Positions 53,395-63,793 of a DNA stretch of 64,000 bases are shown here, in pieces. The position numbers were made by a program, and so were the translations under genes. Under the pieces are notes generated by a model. The model saw nothing but the letters and a program-made list of their open reading frames with translations, had not been told where the DNA came from and did no database searches. Each line of letters begins with the position of its first letter. The first letter of the stretch is position 1. Source of the stretch: Ryuthela nishihirai (Eukaryota; Arthropoda; Arachnida; Araneae; Heptathelidae); NCBI GenBank assembly GCA_038380435.1, contig JAWZYU010000004.1, positions 20,558,001 through 20,622,000 of the forward strand, in the 5' to 3' direction.

Positions 53395-53640
53395 CCACAG
53401 GACACAACAACGTGCGTTAACAGGTGTGATGAGTGGCTTGTGAAGGGCAATTCGACCATGATATCCAGTTCACTGTTACATTTTACGGATGATATCTTCC
53501 CTTTAAATTCCCATGCAGAATTGACCTTGGAAGCTGTTCCTCGTGAAATATTAGCGAGTTCAATTGTCCTAGTGACTGAAGCTCCTGTAAAACACACCCC
53601 AACAATCGTGCCGCTTTGGAAATCGCTAAGGTACATGATA
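53395..53640 (-). pseudogene. Fifth Tc1-like transposase fragment (HTH)
   Basis: Minus-strand 98-codon frame with YLSDFQSGTIVGVCFTGASV, TRTIELANISRGTASKVNSA and WEFKGKISSVKCNS. The DFQ+G.IVG....GAS VT.TA.L..VSR.TVSKV pattern is the first helix-turn-helix of a Tc1 subfamily. Substituted Cys, Phe and Glu residues in place of usual ones and loss of everything downstream show it is a relic. Confidence 0.75.
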
Positions 53641-53908
53641 CTTATATGTACTCGACGCACATGGTACTAATAATTACATGCAGTTACGCCAGCTTTGTTT
53701 TTATAGACATGGCGCTAAGCATGCTGAAATTCCATTTGTATGTTTCATTCCTTAGTCAGTGGCACGTAAACGTCACGTTTAACATAAACCAAAGGTTTTC
53801 CGCAAATCTTGGTGTTTCCATCATTCTCTTAATTACCTGTATATATGTAATCATCATATACAGCTAAAACTATGAAAAGGAAGTAACCTTGTGTGTTAGA
53901 GATGACGG

Positions 53909-54293
53909 GTTGGGTTGTTTTACCTCTGAGCGGCACTTTTTTGCACACCATGGGCTAAATTGCCAGGTCACATGGACCCCAAAGGCTCAGAGAAGGTTTG
54001 GGGGAGGGGACCCACTGGAACAGCTGTTGGGAGACAGATGGTAGCCTCCCGTCAAGGCCATCCAGCGTGTTCTTTAACGTGCACAGGGTATGGCTCTCCC
54101 GCACACGAGGCCACGGCTTAACGTCCCATCCGACCGACGGCGGCCTTTCCAAGCCCAGCGGTGTCCCCTACTGACCGTGGGCAGGGCGGGGAATTTTGCG
54201 GAGATAAATCTCAACGCTGACCCAGCTGGGACTCGAACCTGGGAACTACAGATTACGAGCCTGGCACGCTACCGACTGAGCCACCCCCGCCCC
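53909..54293 (-). mobile_element. SINE-A copy, full length, young
   Basis: Imperfect 13-bp target-site duplication TTAGAGATGACGG (53896-53908) and TTAGAAGTGACGG (54294-54306). Both boxes perfect on the minus strand. Tail seen as GGGTTGGGTTG on the plus strand. Confidence 0.95.
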
Positions 54294-54568
54294 TTAGAAG
54301 TGACGGTAAATGACGTCTAGAAAGGAGTCACAATTTTATAGATATGTAAGGTTTAAAAGTCAAAGTGAAACATCGGGTCATGCAATAGTGGATGAGCATT
54401 GCTAATATGAATTAATAAAATTTCCATCTGAATTAAAGTGTGATATGCATATGAAGTCTGATATGTATGTTTTTGCACAATATGGGTTAGTCTTGACGTT
54501 TTCATTGACTCTGAATTTTTTCTGTGTTGAAAATCACAGACCTTAAAAATATGAAGCGTCAACGCTTC

Positions 54569-55046
54569 TTAAAGACATAATAAAGGAATGCCACCGTTTC
54601 CATCTTTTCTTAATTCTCTTTTCAAAAATTGAAAAATATTCATGAAATATTTCTTTTTGGAAATACATTTCAACCTATCACTTTTTGCTGATATATTTAA
54701 AAGGTCGTCTGTGCCTCTCGCAGCTAAAAACGTCACTCTTTGTTCCATCAGCTCGCTTTCTAATTCTTGGCGAGCGAGCTTCGCTTGCGTCAGTGCCTCT
54801 CGAGATATGCATTTCAATTGGCGGCAATCTTCAGTCGAAGATTGGTTGAAATAATGTTGCGTCCAGAAGGAAGGAAGCTGCCTGTTCCTGCATGCAAATT
54901 TCAGCTTTCTTCTGACTTGGAAATCGTTCAGGATGTAGGACGGAGTTACGCCCCGCCGAGAACCGTTGTAACTCGATACATCGCCATCGACAAAGGAATG
55001 TCGGCGATAAGCGGAGGAATAAGAGCAGCTCCATCTCCGAGGAATT
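54569..55046 (-). other. Open frame of about 159 codons, possible host exon
   Basis: The minus strand is open from just after TGA at about 55047 to a stop at 54569, with no ATG at its start. It contains YILNDFQVRRKLKFAC, then CRQLKCISREALTQAKLA, RQELESELMEQRVTFLAA and RGTDDLLN, the middle part being amphipathic and charged as in a coiled coil. The DNA is GC-richer than its flanks and CpG is not depleted. No splice site is certain and no family recognised. It may be an exon or chance; the 55137-55188 E-box/CRE cluster lies upstream in this direction. Confidence 0.25.
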
Positions 55047-55136
55047 CACTTAGAACCGAGTCTGCTTCTCCGCTTGAAACTCCACGTTGAGATCGCCTTT
55101 TGTTCGTCCACCAAATCGAATCTTCTTCATTCCACT

Positions 55137-55188
55137 CACGTGACTTTTCTCAATTGCACGTGACCCGCACTATGGGCTCGTGACGTCA
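55137..55188. promoter_or_regulatory. Two CACGTG E-boxes and a CRE palindrome
   Basis: TCACGTGAC at 55136-55144, GCACGTGACC at 55156-55165 and TGACGTCA at 55181-55188 within 53 bases, in a CpG-rich patch ending with GGTCGCGCTCACCCCCGGGG. Such sites bind bHLH-zip and CREB/ATF factors. It could be a promoter; no TATA box or initiator is evident. Confidence 0.35.
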
Positions 55189-55199
55189 CCGGTCGCGCT

Positions 55200-55895
55200 C
55201 ACCCCCGGGGCAATTAATCTTCATCTCTGGTGTCTCCTGCATTGCGCTGACACCATTCTACAATGCATTCCTTCCTTTAAAGTTGTTTTCGCTTCCATAC
55301 TTAAAACACATCAGTCAGAGCCTGCTGTTCCTGTCCTTTCAGTGATGGGGACAATGGCCAGTGCTGTCAAGGTCTCAGGAACTGAAAGTCAAGGGCTCCT
55401 GGCTGACGTGGCCATAAGATGAACAGAAAGGGATGCTATCTGCAGAACAAATGATGCTCATTTTAATTCTCTTTGTTGGTAATAGGAAAAATTGGTATTT
55501 CTAATATTCCTCTCTTGGGGTGAAATCTTATTTTAAAGTTTTGACACTTAATATCCTACTTTCTAAATCCGTATGGGTTTGTCTGGTTTTGAATTCTAAC
55601 TTTTTTAAGTATAAAAATTCCATTGTTCAAAAAGAGGTGAATTTAAAAGTTAGTCGCAAAAAACATAAAGCAAGCTTTTCAATTTTTGCTTATTCTTCCT
55701 GAATTTGCGTCTTTTTGAATTTATTTCGAGATTTTTCCGTGTGCGATACATATTTGTTGCGAAATTCGTTTTTTGTCACCCTAAGAATTACTAGTTAGAA
55801 AAGAGTAGAATTAAAGACAAGAATCTGAAGACATTAACCTGAGAAACTGGAAATACAATTTCGAAAAAACGTGCTCAATTTTCAAACTTAAGATA
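55200..55895. other. Unassigned stretch
   Basis: An 80-codon ORF (55180-55422) and a 60-codon ORF (55520-55702) without domains; nothing else recognised. Confidence 0.3.
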
Positions 55896-55901
55896 AATGA
55901 G

Positions 55902-56288
55902 TTGTTTGGGTTGTTTTACCTCTGAGCGGCACTTTTTTTGCACACCATGGGCTAAATGGCCAGGTCACATGGACCCCGAAGGTTCACATAAGGATGGGGG
56001 AGAGGACCCACTGGAACAGCTGTTGAGAGACAGATGGTAGCCTCCCGTCAAGGCCATCCAGCGTGTTCTTTAACGTGCACAGGGTTGGCTCTCCCGCACA
56101 CCGGGCCACGGCTTAACGTCCCATCCGGCGGACGGCGGCCTTTCCAAGCCCATCGGTGTCCCCTACTGACCGTGGGCAGGGCGGAGAATTTTGCGGAGAT
56201 AAATCTCAACGCTGACCCAGCTGGGACTCGAATCTGGGAACTACAGATTACGAGACTGGCGCGCAACCGACTAAGCCACCCCCGCCCC
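55902..56288 (-). mobile_element. SINE-A copy, full length, young
   Basis: 12-bp target-site duplication with one mismatch: AAGATAAATGAG (55890-55901) and AAGATATATGAG (56291-56302). Head on the minus strand has GGGGCGGGGGTGGCTTAGTC. Box B is GTTCCCAGATTCGAGTCCC with one change. Confidence 0.95.
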
Positions 56289-56439
56289 AAAAGATATATG
56301 AGAAGAGTATTCTTATATTAAGATTAACTAAACATAATGTGAACCAAATTGCAATTTTTCAGAGGCTTTAGAATTATTTCAGCCACACTGATGAACGGAT
56401 AAAGTGGTACTTAGTAGAGAAAATCTCAACTTAGGCGCA

Positions 56440-59365
56440 TTGGATACATACACCTGGGAACATCAATTTAGTCATTCATAGACTCGAACCAATAAAATCC
56501 TCTCAGGAATACACTCAATCCTGGGAACATCGACTCAGGCATAGAATCATACCTTGGAGCATCAACTGAGGTATAGAATCGAACCTGGAAACATCAATTC
56601 AAACATGGAATCCAATCTGGCAACATCAACTGAGGCATGAAATTAGATTTTGTTGGGTTGTTTTACCTCTGAGCGGCACTTTTTTTCCACACCATGGGCT
56701 AAATGGAAAGGTCACATGACCCCGAAGGTTCAGAGAAGGTTGGGGGAGGGGACCCACTGGAACAGCTATTAGGAGACAGGTGGTAGCCTCCCGTCAAGGC
56801 CATCCAGCGTGTTCTTTAACGTTCACAGGGTATGGCTCTCCCGCACACGGGGCCACGGTTTAACGTCCCATCCGACGGACGGCTGCCTTTCCAAGCCCAT
56901 CGGTGTCCCCTACTGACCGTGGGCAGGGCGGGGGAATTTTGCGGAGATAAATTTCAACACTGACCCAGCTGGGACTCGAACCAGGGAACCACAGTTTACG
57001 AGCCTGGCGAGCTACCGACTGAGCCCCCTCTCTCAGCCCCCCATTATATTCGAACCTGGGAACATCAACTAAGGCATATAATTGAACGGAGAATTAATTC
57101 AACCATAGAATGAAACCTGGGAATGTGAACTCAGGTATAGAATCGAACCTTAGATCATCAACTGACGCATCAAATAGAACTTGGGATCATCAAGTCAGGC
57201 ATAGACGGAAACCTTGGAACATAAATTTCAAGCATAGAATAGAAACTTGGATCGTCAACTGAGGCATAGATTGAACTTGGTCACATCGATTTAGGCATAG
57301 AATCGAATCCGGGAACATCTACTCAGGCAAAGAATCGAACTTGAGAATATCAACTCTGGCATAAGTTGGAACCGTTTAACATCAACTAAGACATAGAAAC
57401 TAATCTGGGAGCATCAATTTCAGACTCGAACCTAGGGACATCTACTCAGGCAAAGAATTCAACTTCAGAATATCAACTCTGGCATAAGCTGGAACCATGG
57501 AACATCAACTAAGACACAGAATCGAACCTGAGAGCATCAATTCAGGCTAAGACTCCAAACTTGGAACACCAACTCAGGCAGAGAATTTAACGTGAGAATA
57601 TCAACTCTGGAATACGCTGGAGACATGGAACATCAACTAAGACAGAGAATCAAACCTGAGAGCATCAATTCAGGCTAAGACCCCAACCTTGGAACATCTA
57701 CTCAGACAAAGAATTGAACTTCAGAATATCAACTCTGGCATAAGCTGGAACCGTGGAATATCAACTAAGATACATAATCGAACCTGAGAGAATCAGTTCA
57801 GGTTCAGACTCGAACCTAGGAACACCTACTCAGGCAGAGATTTGAACTTCAGAATATTTACTCTGGCATAAGCTGGAACCATGGAACATCAACTAAGACA
57901 CAGAATCGAACCTGAGAGCATCAATTCAGGCTAAGACTCCAACCTTGGAACATCAACTCAGGCAGAGAATGGAATTTATGAATATAAATTCTGGCATAAG
58001 CTGGAACCATGGAACATCAACTAAAACACATAATCGAACCTCAGAGCATCAACTCAGGTCAGACTCGAACCTTGGAACATTAACTCAGGCAGAGAATTTA
58101 ACTTGAGAATATCAACTCTGGTATCAGCTGGAGACATGGAACATCAACTAAGACTCAGAATCGAAACTGAGAGCATCGATTCAGGCTAAGACCCCAATCA
58201 TGAAACATCAACTCAGGCAGAGAATTGAACTTGAGAATATCAACTCTGTTATAAGCTGGAACCGTGGAACATTAACTAAGACACAGAATCCAACCTGAGA
58301 GCATCAATTCAGGCTCAGACTCGAACCTTGAAACATCTACTCAGGCAGAGAATCGAACTTGAGAATATTAACTCTGGCATAAGCTGTAACCGTGGAACAT
58401 CAATTAAAATATAGAATCGAACCTGAGAGCATCAATTCAGGCTCAGACTCGAACCCAGAAACATCTGTCTACTCAGGCAGAGAATAGAACTTGAGAATAT
58501 CCACTCTGGCATATGATGGAACCGTGGAGCAGCAACTAAGACACAGAATCGAAGCTGAGAGCATCAATTCAGGCTCAGACTCCAACCTTGGAACATCAAC
58601 TCAGGCAGAGAATTGAACTTCAGAATATCAACTCTGGCATAAGCTGGAACCGTGGAACATCAACTAAGACACAGACCCGAACCTGAGAGCATCAATTCAG
58701 ACTCAGACTCGAACCAAGGAATATCTACTGAGTCAGAGAATCGAACTTGAGAATATCAACTCTGGCATCAACTGGAACTGTGAAACATCAACTAAGACAC
58801 AGAATCGAACCTGAGAGCATCGATTCAGGCTAAGACACCAAACTTGTAACATCAACTGAGACAGAGAATTGAACTTCAGAATATTAACTGTGTCATAAGC
58901 TGTAACCGTGGAACATCAACTAAGACACAGAATCGAACCTGAGAGCATCAATTCAGGCTCAGACTCGAACCTAGGAACATCTACTCAGACAGAGAATTGA
59001 ACTTCAGAATATTAACTCTCGCATAAGCTGTAACCGTGGAACTTCAACTAAGACACAGAATCGAACCTGAGAGCATCAATTCAAGCTCAGACTCGCACCT
59101 TGGAACATCAACTCAAGTACAGAATCGAGCCTGGGGACATCTACTGAGACATAGAAGCGAACCTTGAATCATCAACTCTGGCATAGAATATAACTTTGTA
59201 ACATCAAATCAGGCATAGAATCGACCAGAGGAAATCAATTCAGGCATAGACTGGAACCTGGGAACATCAACTTATGCAACAACTGGAACACGCAACACAA
59301 CTCACGCGTAGACTGGAACCTGGGAGCATCAACTAAGGCGTAGAATGGAACCTGGGAAAATCTGA
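56440..59365. repeat. Satellite of 32-bp monomers in a 128-bp higher-order unit
   Basis: The whole stretch is built of about 31-33-bp monomers of the form GAATCGAACCTGGGAACATC followed by AACTCAGGCATA. From about 57310 to 59100 they are ordered in fours: A GACTCGAACCTTGGAACATC, B GAATTGAACTTCAGAATATC, C AGCTGGAACCGTGGAACATC, D GAATCGAACCTGAGAGCATC, each followed by AACTCAGGCAGA-like text. The phrase GCATAAGCTGGAACC (type C) recurs near 57481, 57610, 57737, 57865, 57991, 58120, 58248, 58376, 58510, 58637, 58764, 58892 and 59018, a period of 126-134. Flanks 56440-57310 and 59100-59365 are monomeric and less ordered. 128 is not a multiple of three and there is no long ORF. On the minus strand, types A and D read GGTTCGAGTC and GGTTCGATTC, like Pol III box B. 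Confidence 0.9.
56652..57042 (-). mobile_element. SINE-A copy inside the satellite
   Basis: Near-perfect 8-bp duplication ATTAGATT (56642-56649) and ATTATATT (57043-57050) of satellite sequence. The head end is altered: the plus strand has GAGCCCCCTCTCTCAGCCCC where GCCACCCCCGCCCC is expected. The rest is young. Confidence 0.9.
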
Positions 59366-59420
59366 CTAGGAGCCAGATTTGTGCTACCGACTAAGCCGAT
59401 TCATGCCTTCTTGTGTGTAG
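59330..59420 (-). repeat. Degenerate tRNA-like head at the satellite edge
   Basis: After the last monomer (GAATGGAACCTGGGAAAATC) the plus strand continues TAGGAGCCAGATTTGTGCTA and CCGACTAAGCCGATTC. SINE-A in the same sense reads GGAACTACAGATTACGAGCC, TGGCGCGCTACCGACTGAGC and CACC. So the right edge keeps box A (minus strand GGCTTAGTCGGTAGCAC). Confidence 0.65.
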
Positions 59421-60550
59421 ATAATTATGGCGAAATAAATGGTCCAAAAAAGTGAAACGAAAACACTTCGTAGCATGTCATGGCATAATTATCAATATTT
59501 CACACATCAATGAAAATTCAATATTTTCTTTTACTTTATGACTACGAATATGGCTTTCACTTTTCAGCAAACAGTGAGATTCGGAGAAACATTTCTGACC
59601 ATAAGAATGAAAATGCGATGAACAAGAGAATGGTCGTAGGAGAGTGAAACGATTTTCAAGTAGCGATATTTCCACCATCCAGCCAACATAAGTGAACAGG
59701 CTGACTTATTTTGTGCCGAAATTGACGGTTCCGACAGAAAATAAACGAGATGAGACTAGAGACTTTGGTTTGTAAAAGTTGTCGATCGATTCAGCCAGTT
59801 TATTCTTCGGAACTGTTGTTTCTACGTTAAATGGGGAGATGAATGATATCCCCAGTAAACTGTGATGGCAAGAATCGATTCCTTACGGAGGAGGAGGAGG
59901 TTTCTGTTGGCTCTGCACTCCAGAGTACGCTGTACGCCGTCATTAGCGGCCAACTTGGTCCGAGTTGCATGTGCTATTGGCATTCCTGTCTAAGATCGAT
60001 CCCTGCCACACGACGGCCACAGCAAAACAGGGACCGTCCTTTCCATCTGGCACGGCCTGAACCTGGCAGCAGTTTCCGGGAAGATGATGGAGAGGCCGGA
60101 AGTCCTGGATGCAGTCTCTCGCGACAGGAGACGAAATGACAGCAACAAGTTCAATAAGAGTTCGACGCCTTGTTGTGTAGAAGATATCTAAAGATATAGC
60201 GACGTGCTCCGTTGGAAACTAATTTAGAAATATTTTGCAACACCGAACAGAAATGTATTCTCCATTTCCATCATTATTTTTGTTATTTTGTTTTGCAGTT
60301 CTTTTAATTGTAATTAGAAAATTGAAAAAATGGTATATTAACTTCATTGTAAAAAGTATAGTAAAAAGTATGAAGAAAAAATTATTTTGTGATTATTAGG
60401 ACATAAACCTTTCACTGCTGCGTTCCTCTGAAGGCAACAAGAAGGACAAAAAACAACAAAACTTTCCTATTTCTGGAAAGTCTTGCTTTTTCTTCTCTAA
60501 CAGGATATTCTATCCTTTCAGAGATTCAATAAATACTTATGTGGAAAACA
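59421..60550. other. Unassigned stretch, partly GC-richer
   Basis: A 98-codon plus-strand ORF (59843-60139) sits in a GC-richer patch but has no domain, and neither strand shows splice or promoter signals that I trust. Confidence 0.3.
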
Positions 60551-60556
60551 AGTATT

Positions 60557-60637
60557 GCCTACGGTGCGAGATTCGAACCCACGACTCTCTAGATATACGC
60601 CAGATGTTCTAACCACCACCCCAACAGTCAGCCGATA
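60557..60637 (-). mobile_element. tRNA-like fragment of a further SINE family
   Basis: Minus strand: GTTGGGGTGGTGGTTAGAAC (box A GTGGTTAGAACATCTGG), then TAGAGAGTCG and box B GTGGGTTCGAATCTC. It lacks paired acceptor ends, so it is not a tRNA gene. Unlike SINE-B there is no GCAGCTGCTTGAG body next to it. Confidence 0.6.
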
Positions 60638-60837
60638 ATTTATTTCCACAATGTGACCTTTATATCTTTTGCTGAATGTGACGAACCTTGCATCATCTAT
60701 AATCAGGAAAGGCCACATAAATATAATCAGGAAAGGCCACTGAATTCTATATATACAGGCAATCTGCTTATTTATTATGGATCCTTTCAGAGATGTTATT
60801 TTTTGCAAATGAAAATACGCGAAAACATTAAAAATGA

Positions 60838-61030
60838 AAAAATAAATATTCCTTCAAGCAGCTGCTTGCCACAGAGGTCTGACAGGAGCATGTAAGTTTA
60901 TACGCCACAGTAAAAGGTCTGTGGAGATGGCGGGACCTCATCAGAAAAACAATACAAGCATCCATGTCTTTCCCGGGGTTCGAACCCAGGTTCCTTTGAT
61001 CAGTAGCCACTAACCACTCGGGCAGGGAGG
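60838..61030 (-). mobile_element. SINE-B copy
   Basis: Body as in 40451 with several changes (TTCCTTCAAGCAGCTGCTTG on the plus strand; GGAGCATGTAAGTTTAT). Box B intact (GGGTTCGAACCC, palindromic); box A half deleted (GCCCGAGTGGTTAGTGGC). Confidence 0.85.
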
Positions 61031-61163
61031 TTCTTAAAATTTTTTTGTCTTAATTTCGCCATTGCTTTTGATATTTTCTCGCATTCATTCCAAATAAGGC
61101 CACCCGACAAAGAGAAATTGATTGGAATCCCTATCGTCAAATGATTGCTTGTTATATAATAAT

Positions 61164-61307
61164 TAAAATAAATACCCCCTCAAGCAGCTGCTTGCCACAG
61201 AGGTCTGACAGGAGCCTGTCAGTTTATATGCCACAGTAGAAGATCTGAGAGGATGGCAGGACCTCAGCAGAAAACAACACGAACATCCATGCCTTACCCG
61301 GGGCTTG
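61164..61307 (-). mobile_element. SINE-B copy, tRNA head lost
   Basis: Body and first bases after box B are present (CCCGGGTAAGGCATGGATGT on the minus strand), and the sequence stops at CAAGCCCC. It is nearly identical to 40451 otherwise. Confidence 0.85.
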
Positions 61308-61637
61308 TTATACACTCTCAATAATATTTCTTAAGGAAAGAAAAATTTGTTTACACAGCAATGGGAAGTTAGAGACAACAGTTTGCAATTATTGCAAAGT
61401 TCTGCTCACACTTCTTTTAAAATGGTTAAAAAAATTCACATTATCCGAAAATCTTAATCTTCATTTAAAAAGCATTCAAATATTTATTTGATATTATTTA
61501 TATTATTTATATTATATATATTATTTTTCATTCATTTCGTAAATTCACTAAACAGACTACGTATACAAAATGCAGTTATTCGAAAACTTTTTTGCGTCCC
61601 GCCAAATTGCTAGCATTTTTTGGTGCTAATACTACCG

Positions 61638-61843
61638 TCCCATGGCCGAGTGGTTAGCACGCTTGGCTACTGATCTAAGGGACCTGGGTTCGAGTCCCGG
61701 GTAAGGCATGGATGTTCGTGTCGTTTTCCTGCTGAGGTCCTGCCATCCTCACAGACTTTCTACTGTGGCATATAAACTGACAGTCTCCTGTCAGACCTCT
61801 GTGGCAAGCAGCTGCTTGAGGGGGTATATATTTTTTTATTTAT
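61638..61843 (+). mobile_element. SINE-B reference copy, full length
   Basis: Box A CATGGCCGAGTGGTTAGCAC, anticodon-region TTGGCTACTGATCTAAGGG, box B CCTGGGTTCGAGTCCCGGGT, then GCATGGATGTTCGTGTCG, CCTGCTGAGGTCCTGCCATC, the palindromic ACTGACAGTCTCCTGTCAG and CTGTGGCAAGCAGCTGCTTG, ending GAGGGGGTATATATTTTTTT. About 205 bp. The tRNA part looks serine/leucine-like, and the full cloverleaf is not maintained. Sister copies are at 8474, 40451, 44660, 60838 and 61164; a variant with a 5S head is at 2562. Confidence 0.95.
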
Positions 61844-61863
61844 TAATACTAGGTAAAAATGTG

Positions 61864-61928
61864 TAGTAACAAGGCAAGTGTGAAAATATCTACCCGTCCG
61901 CCTCCTGGACTCGAACTCGGGATGTCGT
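61864..61928. mobile_element. Truncated copy of the 63.5-kb TIR/tRNA-like element
   Basis: GTAGTAACAAGGCAAGTGTG, AAAATATCTACC, CCGCCTCCTGGACTCGAACT and CGGGATGTCGT match 63501-63567; the copy breaks off at GTACATTTC where an AT-rich tract starts. Confidence 0.7.
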
Positions 61929-62184
61929 ACATTTCATATATTATATAATTAACATATTATTAAAAGTAATTATATTTGTAAATTAATAATTTATTTTTAT
62001 ATTATTTATATTTTAATTATATTAAATATAATTATATAATAATTTTATAATTTAAATTATATTATATAATATTTATAACATATATAATTATATAATAATT
62101 ATATATTATAATTAAAATTTAATTTTTAATAATTTTTATTTTAATATAAAATATATTATTAAAATATAATAATGTATTATTTTT
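61929..62184. repeat. AT-only low-complexity tract
   Basis: About 255 bp almost entirely of TAATTATATAA-type words, with many self-complementary segments. It immediately precedes the LTR start at 62193. Confidence 0.8.
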
Positions 62185-62645
62185 TCGAGATCTGTTACGA
62201 CAGATGAACGTGCTACAATGAATTTATGATAAACATGTCATGAACGCTCGCGTATGCTTCAGCGTGATTTCTACGACAGCAACGACATCGAACGAAGTTG
62301 ATTGAAAGGATAAGGAAGAAGTTGTTACGAAGCGCAGTTGAAGTACAAAAGAAAATGTAGTTAGTCTAAGTTTTTACGTGACAAAATAGTCTAAAGAAGA
62401 AGTATTTTATGTGGTGAGTGCCAGGGAAGTTAAAGGTTAATTTTAGTTTTAAAGGGTGAGTTTGTTAAAGGTTAAATTAGTGTAGAATTTTGTTAGTAAA
62501 ACTAGTAAGAAAAGACAAAGGATTGTTTACGCTGAAGTGAAGGTTATACAAGAAACATGGCAATCAAATGAAGAGGTAATATGTTAGTCGAGTAGACAGA
62601 GCTGGTCTTAACTTTTCTCTAAGAAAAGTTCATCACTTAATATAT

Positions 62646-63288
62646 TGTTACGACAGAAGGAATCTGGCAACCGAAAGCAAAAAGTTTCAGCCAACGAATA
62701 AGAACTTTGGGAGAATTTGGAGAAGAAGAGTAGAGCGTTAACGGTCGTGGTATTGTAACGGTCGTTGTATTGTAACGGTTGGTGAGTTCGAAAATGGACG
62801 GTGAGCTGTTCTGAGACAGTGCGCGTAAGTATCAAGAAGTAACTTGATGTGTTGTGTATACGCGGAAGGATAAAAGTGGGATCTTTTATCGTTAAGTATC
62901 AAGAAGTAACTTGATGTGTTGTGTATACGCGGAAGTATAAAAGTGGGAACTTTTATGGCTAACTTCGAATGTCTACACGGACTGTCTTTTTGTTCGGCTA
63001 GTGTGTGAAAAGTTATTAGCACAGGACGAGAATTGGTTTACGAGTGAAGATCTTCGGGTGACCTGGTAAATCAAGTAAAAGGTAGTATTTAGTAAAATAC
63101 ACAGAGCTGATATTGTGTGCTCTACGCAGGAAGATTGATGACTTGTGCATGTTAATAGTTGATTTGTTAATAAGATATTTCATCCATATTTCCTTTGTAA
63201 CAATTTACCTTGTATTGAATTTGGTTTTGAAATATAGCTTTTAAAACTCACGCCCAGTGCTATCCATTTTTTTGAAATCCGCAACAAT
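62646..63288 (+). mobile_element. Inner solo LTR
   Basis: TGTTACGACAGAAGGAATCT at 62646 to CGCAACA at 63288, 643 bp, with 4-bp target-site duplication ATAT at 62642-62645 and 63289-63292. It carries a 67-bp tandem duplication with a TATA-like box (62827-62957) and the usual end ACTCACGCCCAGTGCTATCC plus ATTT..CGCAACA. No internal region, so it is a solo LTR that formed inside the outer one. Confidence 0.8.
62827..62957 (+). promoter_or_regulatory. Duplicated LTR promoter segment with TATA box
   Basis: AAGTATCAAGAAGTAACTTG and TGTGTTGTGTATACGCGGAA occur at 62827 and again at 62894. The first copy ends GGAAGGATAAAAGTGGG and the second GGAAGTATAAAAGTGGG, so only the second has a perfect TATAAAAG (62935-62942). 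Confidence 0.7.
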
Positions 63289-63497
63289 ATAATTACATTT
63301 AATTGTTTATAAAATTCTCGATAAATTGTAAATTTGCTCACATACTGTATGATAAGCACTGGTTGAATCTAGTTTGTATAAATGATTTCATTTATACTTT
63401 TGTAATAAATTACAATGTTTTAGAATTATCATTGTTATATACTATTTAATTGAACTGACGCTTGCTTTCATCCATTTAATTTGCAACATTATGTAAA

Positions 63498-63793
63498 CAT
63501 GTAGTAACAAGGGAAGTGTGAAAATATCCACCATCCGCCTCCTGAACTCGAACTCGGATGTCGTGGTTACGCGACATTTGCTCTACCACTTGGGAAAAGG
63601 CGGGGGACAATTCAGACTTGCTTAAGAAAGTTTATAATGGTTGTGTGCTATGAAGCTTTACCATATAATTCTAAGTGTCGGGCGCTATTGCACTATTTAT
63701 ATCTTATTAAAGCTGTGGCTTCTGGATAATTACCTATCACGTCATAGGCCGGTAACCAATGCTGGATATTTTCACACTAGATTGTCACTACTC
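63498..63793. mobile_element. TIR element containing a tRNA-like sequence
   Basis: GTAGTAACAAGGGAAGTGTG and AAAATATCCA (63501-63530) match inversely TGGATATTTTCACACT and AGATTGTCACTAC (63764-63792). Next to the left end, the minus strand of 63530-63605 reads AAGTGGTAGAGCAAATG (box A-like), GTCGCGTAACCACGACATCC and GAGTTCGAGTTCAGGAGGCG (box B-like), a tRNA-like module. So Pol III-like boxes sit inside an element with inverted ends. The right two thirds have no motif. Confidence 0.6.

Larger units (their letters stand above)
62193..63488 (+). mobile_element. Outer solo LTR, split by another LTR of the same family
   Basis: Starts TGTTACGACAGATGAACGTG (62193) and ends TTTCATCCATTTAATTTGCA plus ACA at 63488. 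Left part 62193-62645, right part 63293-63488, together about 649 bp. The right part aligns with 49270-49305 of the LTR at 48814 (TTTGTATAAATGATTTCAT, ATACTTTTGTAATAAATT) and with its end. Flanks GATC and TTAT do not match, so its own target-site duplication is gone or the element recombined. Confidence 0.75.

Noticed and set aside
56440..59365. CRISPR-like array
   Set aside because: The repeat has no unique spacers. Monomers are contiguous and form a higher-order unit, and the context is eukaryotic.
59843..60139. A 98-codon ORF as a host gene
   Set aside because: No domain, no splice or promoter support, and moderate length; could be chance in a GC-richer patch.
61929..62184. Replication origin or matrix attachment region
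   Set aside because: Only AT content supports this; no further evidence in the sequence.
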